A stretch of DNA of 64,000 nt from Streptomyces sp. S.PB5 (GTDB taxonomy: Bacteria > Actinomycetota > Actinomycetes > Streptomycetales > Streptomycetaceae), in the NCBI RefSeq assembly GCF_030403745.1, contig NZ_JAQMWP010000011.1, forward strand, positions 310,001 through 374,000, written 5' to 3'. Below are positions 47,792 to 56,639 of this stretch, in pieces; within the stretch, counting starts at the first letter, position 1, and each line of letters begins with the position of its first letter. The notes beneath the pieces are model-generated. The model ran no database searches, was not told where the DNA came from, and was given only the letters and a program-made list of their open reading frames with translations. Position numbers and translations under genes: made by a program.

Positions 47792-47821
47792 GAGAAGCGG
47801 GACTATTGACGGCCGCTTCTC
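47792..47821 (-). terminator. Hairpin overlapping the sigma gene stop
   Basis: GAGAAGCGG and CCGCTTCTC are perfect 9-bp arms around 12 nt containing the TAG stop of the sigma gene. Likely terminates the sigma transcript, separating it from GH95. Confidence 0.55.
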
Positions 47822-48768
47822 ATAACCATTTCAGGCGACTTCAGACGGCGAATCGGAGTGACCGGCACAGATAAATCGCGGAGGTTTTCGTTATCGGCGG
47901 CAGGCCTGAGCCGTCGAGTTCTCTCGAGCATTGCGGCCGACCCGGCCCGTGGAACGGGAAGCAGCGCAAGGGCCACGACAAGTCGCTCCAGGGGTACGAG
48001 TTCGTCGGCGGCCCGGCCGCAGTGCGCACAGGATCGGGTGTGCCGGGTGATGCGCTTACGCCACAGCGTGCTCGGCACGCCGTCCCAGCCCCCCAGCGCG
48101 GCGGTCAACTGCGGACACCTGGGGCGGGCTTCCAGCGCGGCGACGAGTTGCCGGCTCAGCTCCAACTGGTTACGCATCCGCTGGACGCGCACACCCGCGT
48201 GAGCCACGCTCGTTCCCAGTTCGGCCGCGAGCTTCGCCCTCGTCAGCCGGCCGGCGGTCTCCAGCCACCACAGCGAGAGCAGCGCCCGGGCGTCCGGGTC
48301 GAGCCATCGACTGGCGCGGACGGTCCTTCGGCGGTGAACGGACAGCTCTACGTGGATCAGGGCCAGGTTCTCGGCGTCGGCGTCGGCGTCCGGTGGGTCG
48401 GTCAACCTGTCGAGGGGAGCCGTTCGTTCGGCGTCCGCCTGCCGCCGGTGCAGATGGGTGCTGATCTGCCGGGTCGCGATCGTGACCAGCCAGGGCCGGA
48501 AGCACTCAGGGGCGCGCAAGGTGCGCAGCTCGGGCAGTGCCCGCAGCATCGTCTCCTGCACGACGTCGTCGACGTCCGAAAGCTCACCCAGTGCCCTGCG
48601 CACGATCGTGTACACCAACGGCAGATATCTCGCGGCCAGTTCGTCGAGGGCTCGTGGATCGCCGGACTGTGCGGCGACGACCAGGTTCGTCTCGTCGGTT
48701 CGGCCGGTTCGCATCACGAGCGGGTGCGCTCGGGCGTGGCCGACCGGTAACGCGTGACGGACCGTCAT
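47803..48768 (-). CDS. ECF sigma factor with fused zinc-finger (anti-sigma-like) motif, short C-terminus
   Basis: 321 residues. Sigma region 2 (ELSDVDDVVQETMLRALPEL, near 62-80) and region 4 (LDPDARALLSLWWLE, then AKLAAELGTSVAHAGVRVQR) are intact. Near 240 the motif HTRSCAHC (H-x3-C-x2-C) is the ZAS zinc-binding motif of anti-sigma factors, here in cis. Related Streptomyces ECFs carry such a finger followed by membrane helices and a carbohydrate-binding domain; here the protein ends about 75 residues later without them. Codon 299 is TTA, and the last 60 codons are AT-rich for this genome. Start ATG 48768 or ATG 48714. Confidence 0.8.
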   Translation of the reverse strand: MTVRHALPVGHARAHPLVMRTGRTDETNLVVAAQSGDPRALDELAARYLPLVYTIVRRALGELSDVDDVVQETMLRALPELRTLRAPECFRPWLVTIATRQISTHLHRRQADAERTAPLDRLTDPPDADADAENLALIHVELSVHRRRTVRASRWLDPDARALLSLWWLETAGRLTRAKLAAELGTSVAHAGVRVQRMRNQLELSRQLVAALEARPRCPQLTAALGGWDGVPSTLWRKRITRHTRSCAHCGRAADELVPLERLVVALALLPVPRAGSAAMLERTRRLRPAADNENLRDLSVPVTPIRRLKSPEMVMRSGRQ

Positions 48769-48971
48769 CGCTTTCGCCGTACGCCGTCACCGGGAAGAAC
48801 GATGCCGTTGGCGGGGTCCCGCGGCCGGGAGGCGCGTCTCCGGCGACCGGCCGGGATCCGGTCGGAGATCGCCTGGTCGCGCCGGGGGTCCGCGCATAAC
48901 GCCTCTGTGTCTTCGCTGTCGCGGCTCTCGATCGCGAGGGTGCGGGCCTCGCGATGGACAACTGTCTTCAT
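48765..48971 (-). CDS. Possible 68-residue ORF coupled to the sigma gene
   Basis: ATG 48971 has an excellent site (GGAGG, 5 nt) and the ORF stops in an ATGA overlap with ATG 48768 of the sigma gene, suggesting translational coupling. It begins M-K-T-V-V-H-R-E-A-R-T-L and becomes Arg/Pro-rich; third-position GC is below the local level and it contains a TTA codon. It could be a leader peptide or the end of a decayed gene. No family recognised. Confidence 0.3.
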   Translation of the reverse strand: MKTVVHREARTLAIESRDSEDTEALCADPRRDQAISDRIPAGRRRRASRPRDPANGIVLPGDGVRRKR

Positions 48972-49044
48972 CAATCCTCCATCCCCATGGTGTCGAACGT
49001 CCCTTCCACGGTGGGTCGGCATGGTCCAGGGGCGAACCGGGAGC

Positions 49045-49259
49045 AGCCGTCGGCCGCCCGGCCGCGGTCATCGCTGTTTCGTCGATCCGGATGCCCAGGC
49101 CGGGCGAGTCGCCGGGCATCCCGGCCAAGTCCCGTGCACGGCCCGTGCCTTGATGTCGCACAACGCCATGTCGAACGCGTCGGACACCACACCGGACTTC
49201 CCGTCCCGGACGACGGGCACGGCAACTGGCGTCGCCGACCAGGGTGTTCGCCGCTTCAT
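49045..49259 (-). pseudogene. Remnant of a mandelate racemase/enolase-superfamily dehydratase
   Basis: One frame (from ATG 49259) reads VVSDAFDMALCDIKARA, the helix at the entry to the enolase barrel in MR/MLE enzymes. A different frame just downstream reads GDSPGLGIRIDETAM, resembling the usual C-terminal PGLGxxxDE of the same superfamily. The barrel between is missing and the frames do not match, so it is an internally deleted, frameshifted gene. Position opposite an FCD regulator and beside fucosidase-type genes suggests a sugar-acid dehydratase; substrate not determinable. Confidence 0.5.
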
Positions 49260-49318
49260 TGCTGTCCCACTCTCCTGAGGCGGCCGGCTGTCCGGCGATG
49301 GAGGTTGAGGAGGAACGC

Positions 49319-49353
49319 AACTCGTATGACGTATGTAACTCGTATGACGTATG
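49319..49353. promoter_or_regulatory. Tandem AACTCGTATGACGTATG repeats (FCD operator candidate)
   Basis: Two identical 17-mers at 49319-49335 and 49337-49353 (18-bp period) give four CGTATG boxes spaced 7, 11 and 7 bp. They lie 66 bp upstream of the FCD regulator gene, between it and the decayed dehydratase, in an AT-rich patch. Confidence 0.7.
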
Positions 49354-49418
49354 ATGTCAACCAGATGCCGTAGAGTAGGTGAGCATCTCTGGTGCGGGGT
49401 GCGTCCCAGGGGGTGTCA

Positions 49419-50189
49419 ATGACGGCAGTACCGCAGTCATCCGCAGAGGCCTCCGAGGCCCCCGCCTGGAGTCGGCGCCCGGCGAATCTCGCCGCCGCGG
49501 TCACGGCCGAGCTGGTGCAGCGGATCGTCCGTGGAGTCCACCCGTCCGGTACGCCGCTGCCCCCTGAGCCCGTCCTCTGCGCGACCTTCTCGGTCAGCCG
49601 CACCGTGGTGCGCGAGGCGGTGAAGATCCTTCAGGAGAAGGGGCTCGTGCAGGTCCGCCAAGGCGCCGGCACGATGGTCACCCCGTCGGCGATGTGGAAC
49701 ATGCTCGACGAACTGGTCCTCGGCGCGACGATCGCGGAGGACGAGAGCCTGGCCATCCTCGATCACCTCGTCGCGACCCGCCGCGCGCTGGAGTCCGACA
49801 TGGCCAACGTCGCGGCCCGTCTGGCGAACGCCGAGGTGATCGACCAGCTGCGCGCTCTGGTGGAGCGGATGGACGAACTCGTCGACGACCCCGCCACGTA
49901 CCAGGAAGAGGACCGGGCGTTCCATGACGCCGTCATGCAGGCGTCGGGCAACCGCATCGGCCGTGCCGTGGTCCGCTCACTGGAGCGCCAGGTCATTGAC
50001 TCCGCCCGGTACACGGGCCGAACCGGCCGCGCCTTCTGCGTCGCGTCCAACCAGGGCCATCGGCGCATCTACGAACTGATCGTCGCGCACGACCCCAAGG
50101 GCGCGGCCGAGGCGATGTTCAACCACATCACCGAGGCGTGGGTGGTACGCCGCAGCGGGCCGGGCGAACCGACCCGGCTGCGGCGTTGA
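49419..50189 (+). CDS. GntR/FadR-type (FCD) regulator
   Basis: 256 residues. Winged helix (PPEPVLCATFSVSRTVVREAV, near 45-70) and FCD effector domain (EEDRAFHDAVMQASGNRI with the metal-binding Asp and His). Such regulators respond to sugar acids or short carboxylates. It points toward the downstream glycan operon's end and away from the pseudogene; AGGGGG precedes ATG 49419. Distinct from the FCD regulator at 38159. Confidence 0.87.
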   Translation: MTAVPQSSAEASEAPAWSRRPANLAAAVTAELVQRIVRGVHPSGTPLPPEPVLCATFSVSRTVVREAVKILQEKGLVQVRQGAGTMVTPSAMWNMLDELVLGATIAEDESLAILDHLVATRRALESDMANVAARLANAEVIDQLRALVERMDELVDDPATYQEEDRAFHDAVMQASGNRIGRAVVRSLERQVIDSARYTGRTGRAFCVASNQGHRRIYELIVAHDPKGAAEAMFNHITEAWVVRRSGPGEPTRLRR

Positions 50190-50247
50190 AAGGGGCGGAC
50201 GGGTCCTGGCCGCTCGTGGGAGCGGCCAGGCGCTGATTCCGCTTCCG

Positions 50248-52614
50248 CTATCGCATCGCCCACTGCTGGTTGGTGCCGCCGTGGCAGGACCAGAGGATGA
50301 TCCTGGTGCCGTTGGCCGTGCCGCCGGCGTTGGCGTCGAGGCACAGGCCGGACTGGACGCCGGTGATGGTGCCGTTGGAGTTGACGTTCCACTGCTGGTT
50401 GGTCTGGCCGTTGCAGTCCCAGACGATGACGGCGGTGCCGTTGGCGGTGCCGGCGCCGCTGGCGTCGAGGCACTTGTTGCCGGGCAGGGTCAGCTGTTTG
50501 CCGGTGCTGTAGGTCCAGGTCTGGCCTGCCGCTCCGGTGCAGTCCGACAGCTGGGTCTGGGTGCCGTTGGCGGTGCTGGAGGCGGTCAGGCAGCGGCCGG
50601 ACGGCACGCCCACGATCTGCCGGGCCGGCTGGGGGGTGGTGTCCTGCGGTCCGGCTGACGCGATCACGTCCTGGGCACCGGCGGGCCAGTTGCCGTTGGT
50701 GACCGTCACATTGCCGGAGACCACGTTGCCGCGGTCCCCGTTGGTCACGTTCGTGCTGCCGTTGGTCGACCAGTTGTCGGTGAGGGTCCAGTTCCCCATG
50801 TTCTCGCCACCCCAGTAGTTGGCCGTCGCCCATGTACCGGTGTTCGAGAAGACGTTGTTGGTGGCCTTGTAGTACTTCGAGCCCTCGTCGAAGTACAGCC
50901 CGAAGTATCCGTTGGTCCGCAGGCAGTGGTTCCGGCTGATCAGTGCGTTCGGGTTCCATCCGAGCGTGTAGATGCAGCCGCCGTCGTTCATCTGCTGCAT
51001 GACGTCGTGGATGTAGTTGCCGATGAGCCGGTTGTTGGACGCGGTCGTCGGCGTCGTGTAGCGCGGCTGGTAGTTGTACAGGCCGCGGCCCGCGTAGTGG
51101 TCGCTGCCGCCCGCGTCGTTGGAGCCCCAGCCGTAGCCGATCGACATGCCGGAGTACGGCATGTTGTAGACCTCGTTCTGGGAGACCGTGCTGCCCGTGA
51201 CGTACGTGGTCAGGACGGAGACGATGCCCCGGTGGTCCGCCCCGAGGTCGTGGATGCGGTTGTTGCTGATCGTGATGTCCTTGTTGACCATGCGCTGGTC
51301 ACTGGGGTGATGGGCGTCGGCGCGGACGCCGCCGACGAGGATGCCACCGGCCGAACTCCGGGCGATCTCCGACCGGGTGACCGTGATGTTGCCGGCGCCC
51401 AGGCCGACGCCGCTGGCGTGCGCGCCTGCGTCGTTGCCGATACCGATGGCCGTCTGGCCCAGGTTGACGAACCGGGAGTCGCTGAAGGTGATGTTGTTGG
51501 CGGCGGAGATCTGCACGGCGGCGGGCATCTGCTGCCAGTTCGGCCGGGTGGCCTCGAACTGGGTGCAGCCGTTGTGGCAGGAGTCGAAGCCCGGCCAGTT
51601 CCAGTTGCCGGCGATGTACGCGCCGGTCTGCTGGTCCACGTAGCCCTGGTTGCTGCTGGGGCCCAGCCAGCTCGTGCCGGTGAAGGTGATTCCGCTGAAC
51701 GTGATGTGGTGCGCCGGCTCGCCGTAGGTGCCCCCGAGGTTCACCAGCGACTGCAGCGTGGGCAGTTCCACGCTGACGGTGCTCATGTTCTGCCCGGCCA
51801 GGGGGATGTAGTACAGGGCTCTGGTCGTGGGGTTGAGGTACCACTCGCCGGGCGAGTCCAGGAATTCGTACGCGTTGGACAGGTAGAACGGCCCGGCCCG
51901 GTGCGGCTTCATGAGGGTGTCGTAGCCGAAGTTGTTGTTGTTCCACGCCGGCTGCTGCATCGTGATGAAGTTACCGCTGATGCTCTGCACCGGCGAGTAC
52001 CGGTCGGTGAAGGAGTTGACGCTCTCCACCTCGACCCGGCTCTGGTTGGAGAGGTTGTTCAGATAGTTCAGGGCACTGTTGGAGAACCTCATTCCGGCGC
52101 TGGAGCCTGTGAAATCGGCCCTGTTGACCTGGGTGCGGGCCCGGGTGGCGACGGCGCCGTCGACATAGAGCTGCCGGGTGTCGAGACCGGCGGGCACGTC
52201 GGCCTTCCAGATGTTCTTGCCGGCGTCGGCCACCGACCAGCCGGTGACCGCACGGGCCCCGGTGATCACCGGGCGCGCCGACGGGGCGGCCTGCCACACG
52301 ACCGTGTGGCCGCCCGATCCGGAGTCCTCCGCCGTCAGCCGGAAGGGCTGGGCCAGCCGGTACACCCCGTCGGCCAACTGCACCACGATGTCGTCCGACA
52401 TGGCGTCGTTGAGCGATCGGACCGCCGCCTGCGCGGCAGTCAGTGAGCACGGCTGAGCGCTGGAACAGTCGGTGCCGGTGCCGGTTGGCGCGGCGTACAG
52501 GGTGAGGGGTGCCGCGGACGCGGGTGCGGGGAACGCCACCAGGGCGGTCGCAGCCAGGCCGCCTGTGACGACTGCGGTCAGCAGCCGCCTTCCTAGCATG
52601 AGAGGGGTGAACAC
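50248..52614 (-). CDS. Secreted right-handed beta-helix enzyme (GH141-like) with CBM13
   Basis: 788 residues. Signal peptide (about 1-35, ending APASA), a long right-handed parallel beta-helix (about 45-650) with features of GH141-type proteins (AQPFRLTAEDSGSGGHTVVW, GGCIYTLGWNPNALISRNH split), then a CBM13 (666-784). GH141 includes fucosidase and xylanase activities, so the bond cleaved is open. Last gene of the importer operon: GTG 52614 has AAGGAG 5 nt upstream and is 9 nt after the epimerase stop. Its CBM13 DNA is almost identical to that at 62427. Confidence 0.82.
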   Translation of the reverse strand: MFTPLMLGRRLLTAVVTGGLAATALVAFPAPASAAPLTLYAAPTGTGTDCSSAQPCSLTAAQAAVRSLNDAMSDDIVVQLADGVYRLAQPFRLTAEDSGSGGHTVVWQAAPSARPVITGARAVTGWSVADAGKNIWKADVPAGLDTRQLYVDGAVATRARTQVNRADFTGSSAGMRFSNSALNYLNNLSNQSRVEVESVNSFTDRYSPVQSISGNFITMQQPAWNNNNFGYDTLMKPHRAGPFYLSNAYEFLDSPGEWYLNPTTRALYYIPLAGQNMSTVSVELPTLQSLVNLGGTYGEPAHHITFSGITFTGTSWLGPSSNQGYVDQQTGAYIAGNWNWPGFDSCHNGCTQFEATRPNWQQMPAAVQISAANNITFSDSRFVNLGQTAIGIGNDAGAHASGVGLGAGNITVTRSEIARSSAGGILVGGVRADAHHPSDQRMVNKDITISNNRIHDLGADHRGIVSVLTTYVTGSTVSQNEVYNMPYSGMSIGYGWGSNDAGGSDHYAGRGLYNYQPRYTTPTTASNNRLIGNYIHDVMQQMNDGGCIYTLGWNPNALISRNHCLRTNGYFGLYFDEGSKYYKATNNVFSNTGTWATANYWGGENMGNWTLTDNWSTNGSTNVTNGDRGNVVSGNVTVTNGNWPAGAQDVIASAGPQDTTPQPARQIVGVPSGRCLTASSTANGTQTQLSDCTGAAGQTWTYSTGKQLTLPGNKCLDASGAGTANGTAVIVWDCNGQTNQQWNVNSNGTITGVQSGLCLDANAGGTANGTRIILWSCHGGTNQQWAMR
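50260..50615 (-). repeat. CBM13-coding repeat, copy A (inverted)
   Basis: 356 bp that match 62427-62782 in inverted orientation; I found one mismatch by eye (an Arg codon, CGC against CGG). It covers a whole ricin module. Confidence 0.9.
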
Positions 52615-52623
52615 ATTTTCTCC

Positions 52624-53496
52624 TTAGGACAGTTCCGGCGGCAGTCCGCGCAGCACCGTGCGGAGGTAGGACAGCCCGTCGCGGGCGAGGGCGTCCTGCG
52701 ACGGGGCGAGCGGACGCCAGATCGAGGCCGCGGTGGCGATGGACTCGTTCTGCGCGGTGAACGACTCGATGCACACCGCGCCGCCGTAGCCGGTCTCGGC
52801 CAGAGCGGCGAGGAAGCGTGGCCAGTCGAAGTGGTCCGCGCCCGGGGTGCCGCGGTCGGTGCCGCTGACCTGGACGTGCTTGAGGTGCGGGCCGGCCGTG
52901 ACGAGCGCCGTGTAAGGGTCGGCCTCCTCGATGTTCATGTGATAGGTGTCGATCATGAGGCCGACGTTCGCGGGCAGGCCGTTGATCAACTCCACCGTCT
53001 GCTCGACCGTGTTGACGACGCTCGTCTCATAGCGGTTGAGGGCCTCCACGCCGATGCTCACGCCCCGCTCCCCCGCGTGGTCGGCCACCGGCCGCAGGGC
53101 GCGGCGGACGTCCGCGTAGCAGGCCGCGCGCTCCGCCGGTGACATGCGCCAGGTCCGCCCCACCGAGGCATAGACCGGGCCCCCGACGCAGGGCGCGCCG
53201 ACGGCCGCCGCAAGGTCCACACACGTCTTCAGGTACGCCACGGTGGCGGCGACGGTCTCCGGCGGTGCGTTCACGAGGTCGCGTCCGGGCGAGGTGACCG
53301 CGCAGACACCGACCGCTCGCAGGCCGTACGCCGCCAGCAGGTCCCGGGTGCGGGCCGGGTCCCAGTCGCCGGGGCGCTCGATCGGCAGCTCGACCGCGTC
53401 GAAACCGAACGCGGCGATGCGCGGCACCAGTTCGGCCAGGGCCTCGTCGTCGACCGGCGAGGCCCACACCCACGGGTTGACACCGATGCTGTACAC
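52624..53496 (-). CDS. Sugar isomerase/3-epimerase (D-psicose/D-tagatose epimerase-like)
   Basis: 290 residues, TIM barrel (AP-endonuclease-2 family). Metal/catalytic residues of ketose 3-epimerases are visible: Glu in SIGVEALNRYE, Asp in LMIDTYHMN, His in LKHVQVSG and Glu in GAVCIESFTAQNE. A cytosolic enzyme interconverting keto-sugars at C3, here of the imported sugar. GTG 53496 begins 4 nt after the upstream stop, within the operon. Confidence 0.85.
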   Translation of the reverse strand: MYSIGVNPWVWASPVDDEALAELVPRIAAFGFDAVELPIERPGDWDPARTRDLLAAYGLRAVGVCAVTSPGRDLVNAPPETVAATVAYLKTCVDLAAAVGAPCVGGPVYASVGRTWRMSPAERAACYADVRRALRPVADHAGERGVSIGVEALNRYETSVVNTVEQTVELINGLPANVGLMIDTYHMNIEEADPYTALVTAGPHLKHVQVSGTDRGTPGADHFDWPRFLAALAETGYGGAVCIESFTAQNESIATAASIWRPLAPSQDALARDGLSYLRTVLRGLPPELS

Positions 53497-53500
53497 CGGG

Positions 53501-54685
53501 CTACTTCCAGCGCTTCGGGTAACCGGGCAGGTCGGTGCAGCCGCACATCGCGTAGTGCAGCGGCGGCATGGAGGGGTCGACGTACTCGTCCAGGTTGTCC
53601 TGGGTGATGACCGGCTGCGGGAGCTTCCACGGGTTGGGCACCTGCTCGCCGTCGAGGATCTTCAGGGCGGCGATGACCGGGGTGCGCCACTGGTAGGTCG
53701 GGTAGGTCGGGGCGATCGCTGTGAGCTTCTTGTCCTTCCACAGCTTCAGGAAGTCGAGCTGGTCCTCGCCGTTGATCGGCGGTACGGGTTTGCCTGCGTC
53801 CTCGAACGCCTCGACCGCCGCGCTCGCGACGGCCCCGGCGTCCATCCAGACGCCGTCGATCGTGCCGTAGCGCTGGATGTAGTCGCCCACGATCTTCTTC
53901 GTCCTGGCCGGGTCGCCGTCGGTGAACTCGACGCCGACGACGTCGACGCCCGCCTTGTCGAAGGCGACCTTCGCCGCGGCCCACCGGGTCTCCAGCACAT
54001 CGACGCCGGGCAGGATGCGCAGCGCGAGCACCTTGCCGCCCGGCTTCATCTTCTGCGTGACGAACTCCGCCGCGACGTGGCCGAATCCGTAGCCGCCGAT
54101 CGGGTTGATGAACGTCACCGGGCAGGTGGTGTCGACTCCGCGGTCGAAGACGACGACCGGCAGGCCCTTCTGGCAGGCGGCCTCCACAGCCGGGGTGAGG
54201 GTCGCGGTGGTGTTCGGCGAGACGATGAGCGCGTGACAGCCCTTTCCGAGCAGGTCGTTGATGTCGGCGATCTGCTTCTGGTCCTTGCCTTCGGCGTCGA
54301 CGTGGACGAACTCGGAGATCCGGTCGCGGTGGGTGTCGACCTCGGCCTGCATGGTCTTGAAACCGACCTGGCGCCAAGGGTTGTTGAGCCCCGCGTTGGA
54401 GAAACAGATCTTGTACGGTCCGGGCTTCTTGTACTTCGCGGTGTCCGCCATCGCCGGGTCGAGCGCCTGCTCCCAGGGCTTGTCGGCCGGTCCGGTGGGC
54501 GTGGCGGCCAGCAGCGCCAACTGCTTGTCGTAGTCGGCCCGTACGAAGAACTTCGACTGCTTCCCGGTGCCGGACCCGACCTCCGCGGAGGGCGAACCCG
54601 ATGCGCCGGTGGTGGGCTCGTCGGTGGAGCAGCCCGCCAGTACCAGCAGGGTGCTCACGGCCAGCACCGTCATGGAATGTCTCAC
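53501..54685 (-). CDS. Sugar-binding lipoprotein, ribose/rhamnose type
   Basis: 394 residues. Lipoprotein signal MTVLAVSTLLVLAGC (Cys19) and a Ser/Gly linker, an unusually long N-terminal stretch to about 95, then a periplasmic-binding type I (PBP4) domain: PYKICFSNAGLNNPW, IVSPNTTATLTPAVEAACQ, VVFDRGVD, VWMDAGAVASAA. Captures a monosaccharide for the permeases upstream. GTG 54685 has AAGGGG. 10 nt from the permease gene. Confidence 0.87.
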   Translation of the reverse strand: MRHSMTVLAVSTLLVLAGCSTDEPTTGASGSPSAEVGSGTGKQSKFFVRADYDKQLALLAATPTGPADKPWEQALDPAMADTAKYKKPGPYKICFSNAGLNNPWRQVGFKTMQAEVDTHRDRISEFVHVDAEGKDQKQIADINDLLGKGCHALIVSPNTTATLTPAVEAACQKGLPVVVFDRGVDTTCPVTFINPIGGYGFGHVAAEFVTQKMKPGGKVLALRILPGVDVLETRWAAAKVAFDKAGVDVVGVEFTDGDPARTKKIVGDYIQRYGTIDGVWMDAGAVASAAVEAFEDAGKPVPPINGEDQLDFLKLWKDKKLTAIAPTYPTYQWRTPVIAALKILDGEQVPNPWKLPQPVITQDNLDEYVDPSMPPLHYAMCGCTDLPGYPKRWK

Positions 54686-54695
54686 TGAATCCCCT

Positions 54696-55667
54696 TCATC
54701 CGGACGGGAGTCGGAAGGACGCCGCTGCCACGGCGAGCAGGATGATCGCGCCCTGGACGGTCGGTTCGAGGGCGCCGGAGACGCCGTAGAAGTTCATGAG
54801 CGTGAAGAGCGTCTCCAGGGTCAGCGCGCCCAGCATCGCGCCGACGACCGAACCGCGGCCCCCGCCCAGCGCGACCCCGCCGAGGACCGCCGCGGTGATC
54901 GCGCCGAACTCCAGGCCGACGCCGGCCTGGAACGACACTCCGCTGTACCCGCCGATGAGGATCGCCGCGACGGTGGCGGCGACTCCGCTGAGGACGAAGG
55001 CGAGGGTCTTGGCGCGCCACACGCGCACGCCGCTCAGCTCGGCGGTTCTCGGATTGCCGCCGACGGCGACCAGGGTGCGGCCGAAGTCCGAACGCGTCAG
55101 CACCACCGCCAGAGCGGCCACCGCCAGCAGGCCGAGCAGGGCGTACGGGATCCGGTCCAGCACGGGCACGTTCTCGAAGCCCGACCGGCCGAGTCGGCGG
55201 AACTCCTCGGAGAGGCTGCCCTTCGGGGCACCGTCGGACCACAGGTACACGGCGCCGACGAGGATCAGGAACATCCCGAGGGTCGTGATGAACGACGGCA
55301 CGCGCAGCCGTGTCGTGACGAGGCCGTTGACCAGGCCGACGGCGATACCGAACGCGAAGAGGAGAACGGCGACGGGCCAGCCGGCCGACGGGTCGCCGTC
55401 GATCAGCCGGGCGGCGATCACCACCTGCGCGGTGACCAGGGAGCCGACGGACAGGTCCAGTTCGCCGGAGACGATCACGAAGTACTGGCCGGCGGCGAGC
55501 AGCACGATCGGCGCCGAGCGGCCGAGGAACGACATCAGCGACGGCGGCGAGAGGAAGTCCGGCTGGCGGACGGTCAGCAGGACCAGCAGCACCGCCAGGA
55601 TCACGACGATCGGTGCGACAGAGCCGGAGCGGAGGTCGAACAGCCGCCGTGCGCGCGCGATCCGCAT
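54696..55667 (-). CDS. ABC sugar permease (RbsC type) 2
   Basis: 323 residues, about nine membrane helices, typical GELDLSVGSLV and GGNPRTAELSGV signatures of RbsC/XylH-type permeases. ATG 55667 abuts the stop of the paired permease (TAG then ATG), so the two are coupled and likely form a heterodimer. Confidence 0.9.
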   Translation of the reverse strand: MRIARARRLFDLRSGSVAPIVVILAVLLVLLTVRQPDFLSPPSLMSFLGRSAPIVLLAAGQYFVIVSGELDLSVGSLVTAQVVIAARLIDGDPSAGWPVAVLLFAFGIAVGLVNGLVTTRLRVPSFITTLGMFLILVGAVYLWSDGAPKGSLSEEFRRLGRSGFENVPVLDRIPYALLGLLAVAALAVVLTRSDFGRTLVAVGGNPRTAELSGVRVWRAKTLAFVLSGVAATVAAILIGGYSGVSFQAGVGLEFGAITAAVLGGVALGGGRGSVVGAMLGALTLETLFTLMNFYGVSGALEPTVQGAIILLAVAAASFRLPSG

Positions 55668-56639
55668 CTAGGACGCCTTTCGCAGCGCCCGGCGGGCGTG
55701 GACGGCGACCGCGGCGATGATGATCACGCCGCGGATCACCTGCTTGAAGAACACGTCGACCTCCAGCTGGTTGAAGACCGCGTCGATGCTCGCGAGCAGC
55801 AGCACGCCGCCGACCGTGCCGACGACACCGCCGCGCCCGCCCGCCAGGGCGGTGCCGCCGAGCACGACGGCGGCGATCGACTCCAGGTCGTACAGCCCCT
55901 CGGTGCCGGCCCTCGGCGCGCCGGCGCCGAGCCGACTGGCGAGGTAGACCCCGGCGAGGCCGGCGCAGAGCGCGCACAGCACATGGGCGGTGACGAGGAC
56001 CCGGCCGCCCCGCACGCCGGAGAGCCGGGCGACCTCCGGGTCACCGCCCACGGCGATCAGGTGGTGGCCGAAGCGGGTGCGGGCCAGCACGAACCAGGCC
56101 GCGGCGGTGACGGCGAGCAGCAGCAGGAACGACACCGGCACCGGACCGATGCGCTGGTACCCCAGGCCCTGCACCAGGGCGGGTGCGGTCTTGCCGGCCG
56201 GGCCGTCGTAGCCGTTGTCGAGGTATCCCTTCAGCAGCAGCCCGACACCGACGGTCGCGATGAAGGGGTTGATCCGCGCCACGGTGACGAGCAGGCCGTT
56301 GACCAGGCCGATCGCGGCGCTGACGGCGAGCGTCAGCACGATCGCCGGGACCAGCGCGCCGTCGTCACCGGCCATGGTCTCGGCGGCGACGAGGGTACTC
56401 AGGCTGACCACGTACGCCACGGACAGGTCCAGCGAGCCCCCGACGACGACCAGCGTCTGACCGACCGCGACCAGGCCCAGACCGGCGGCGACGTGCAGCA
56501 GGCTCACGATCGTCGGCTGGCTGAACAGCCGGCCGCCGTCGATGGTGACGACGAGCCAGCCGATCGCCAGGGTGAGGGCCAGGGCGACGAACACGCCGGG
56601 CGGGGTCCGGCGGGCCGGCAGGGACAGCGCGCCGCTCAT
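55668..56639 (-). CDS. ABC sugar permease (RbsC type) 1
   Basis: 323 residues, about nine membrane helices, with GGSLDLSVAYVVS and GGDPEVARLSGV. ATG 56639 overlaps the ATPase stop by 4 nt. Upstream in-frame sequence belongs to the ATPase gene's other frame, so the shorter start is correct. Confidence 0.9.
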   Translation of the reverse strand: MSGALSLPARRTPPGVFVALALTLAIGWLVVTIDGGRLFSQPTIVSLLHVAAGLGLVAVGQTLVVVGGSLDLSVAYVVSLSTLVAAETMAGDDGALVPAIVLTLAVSAAIGLVNGLLVTVARINPFIATVGVGLLLKGYLDNGYDGPAGKTAPALVQGLGYQRIGPVPVSFLLLLAVTAAAWFVLARTRFGHHLIAVGGDPEVARLSGVRGGRVLVTAHVLCALCAGLAGVYLASRLGAGAPRAGTEGLYDLESIAAVVLGGTALAGGRGGVVGTVGGVLLLASIDAVFNQLEVDVFFKQVIRGVIIIAAVAVHARRALRKAS

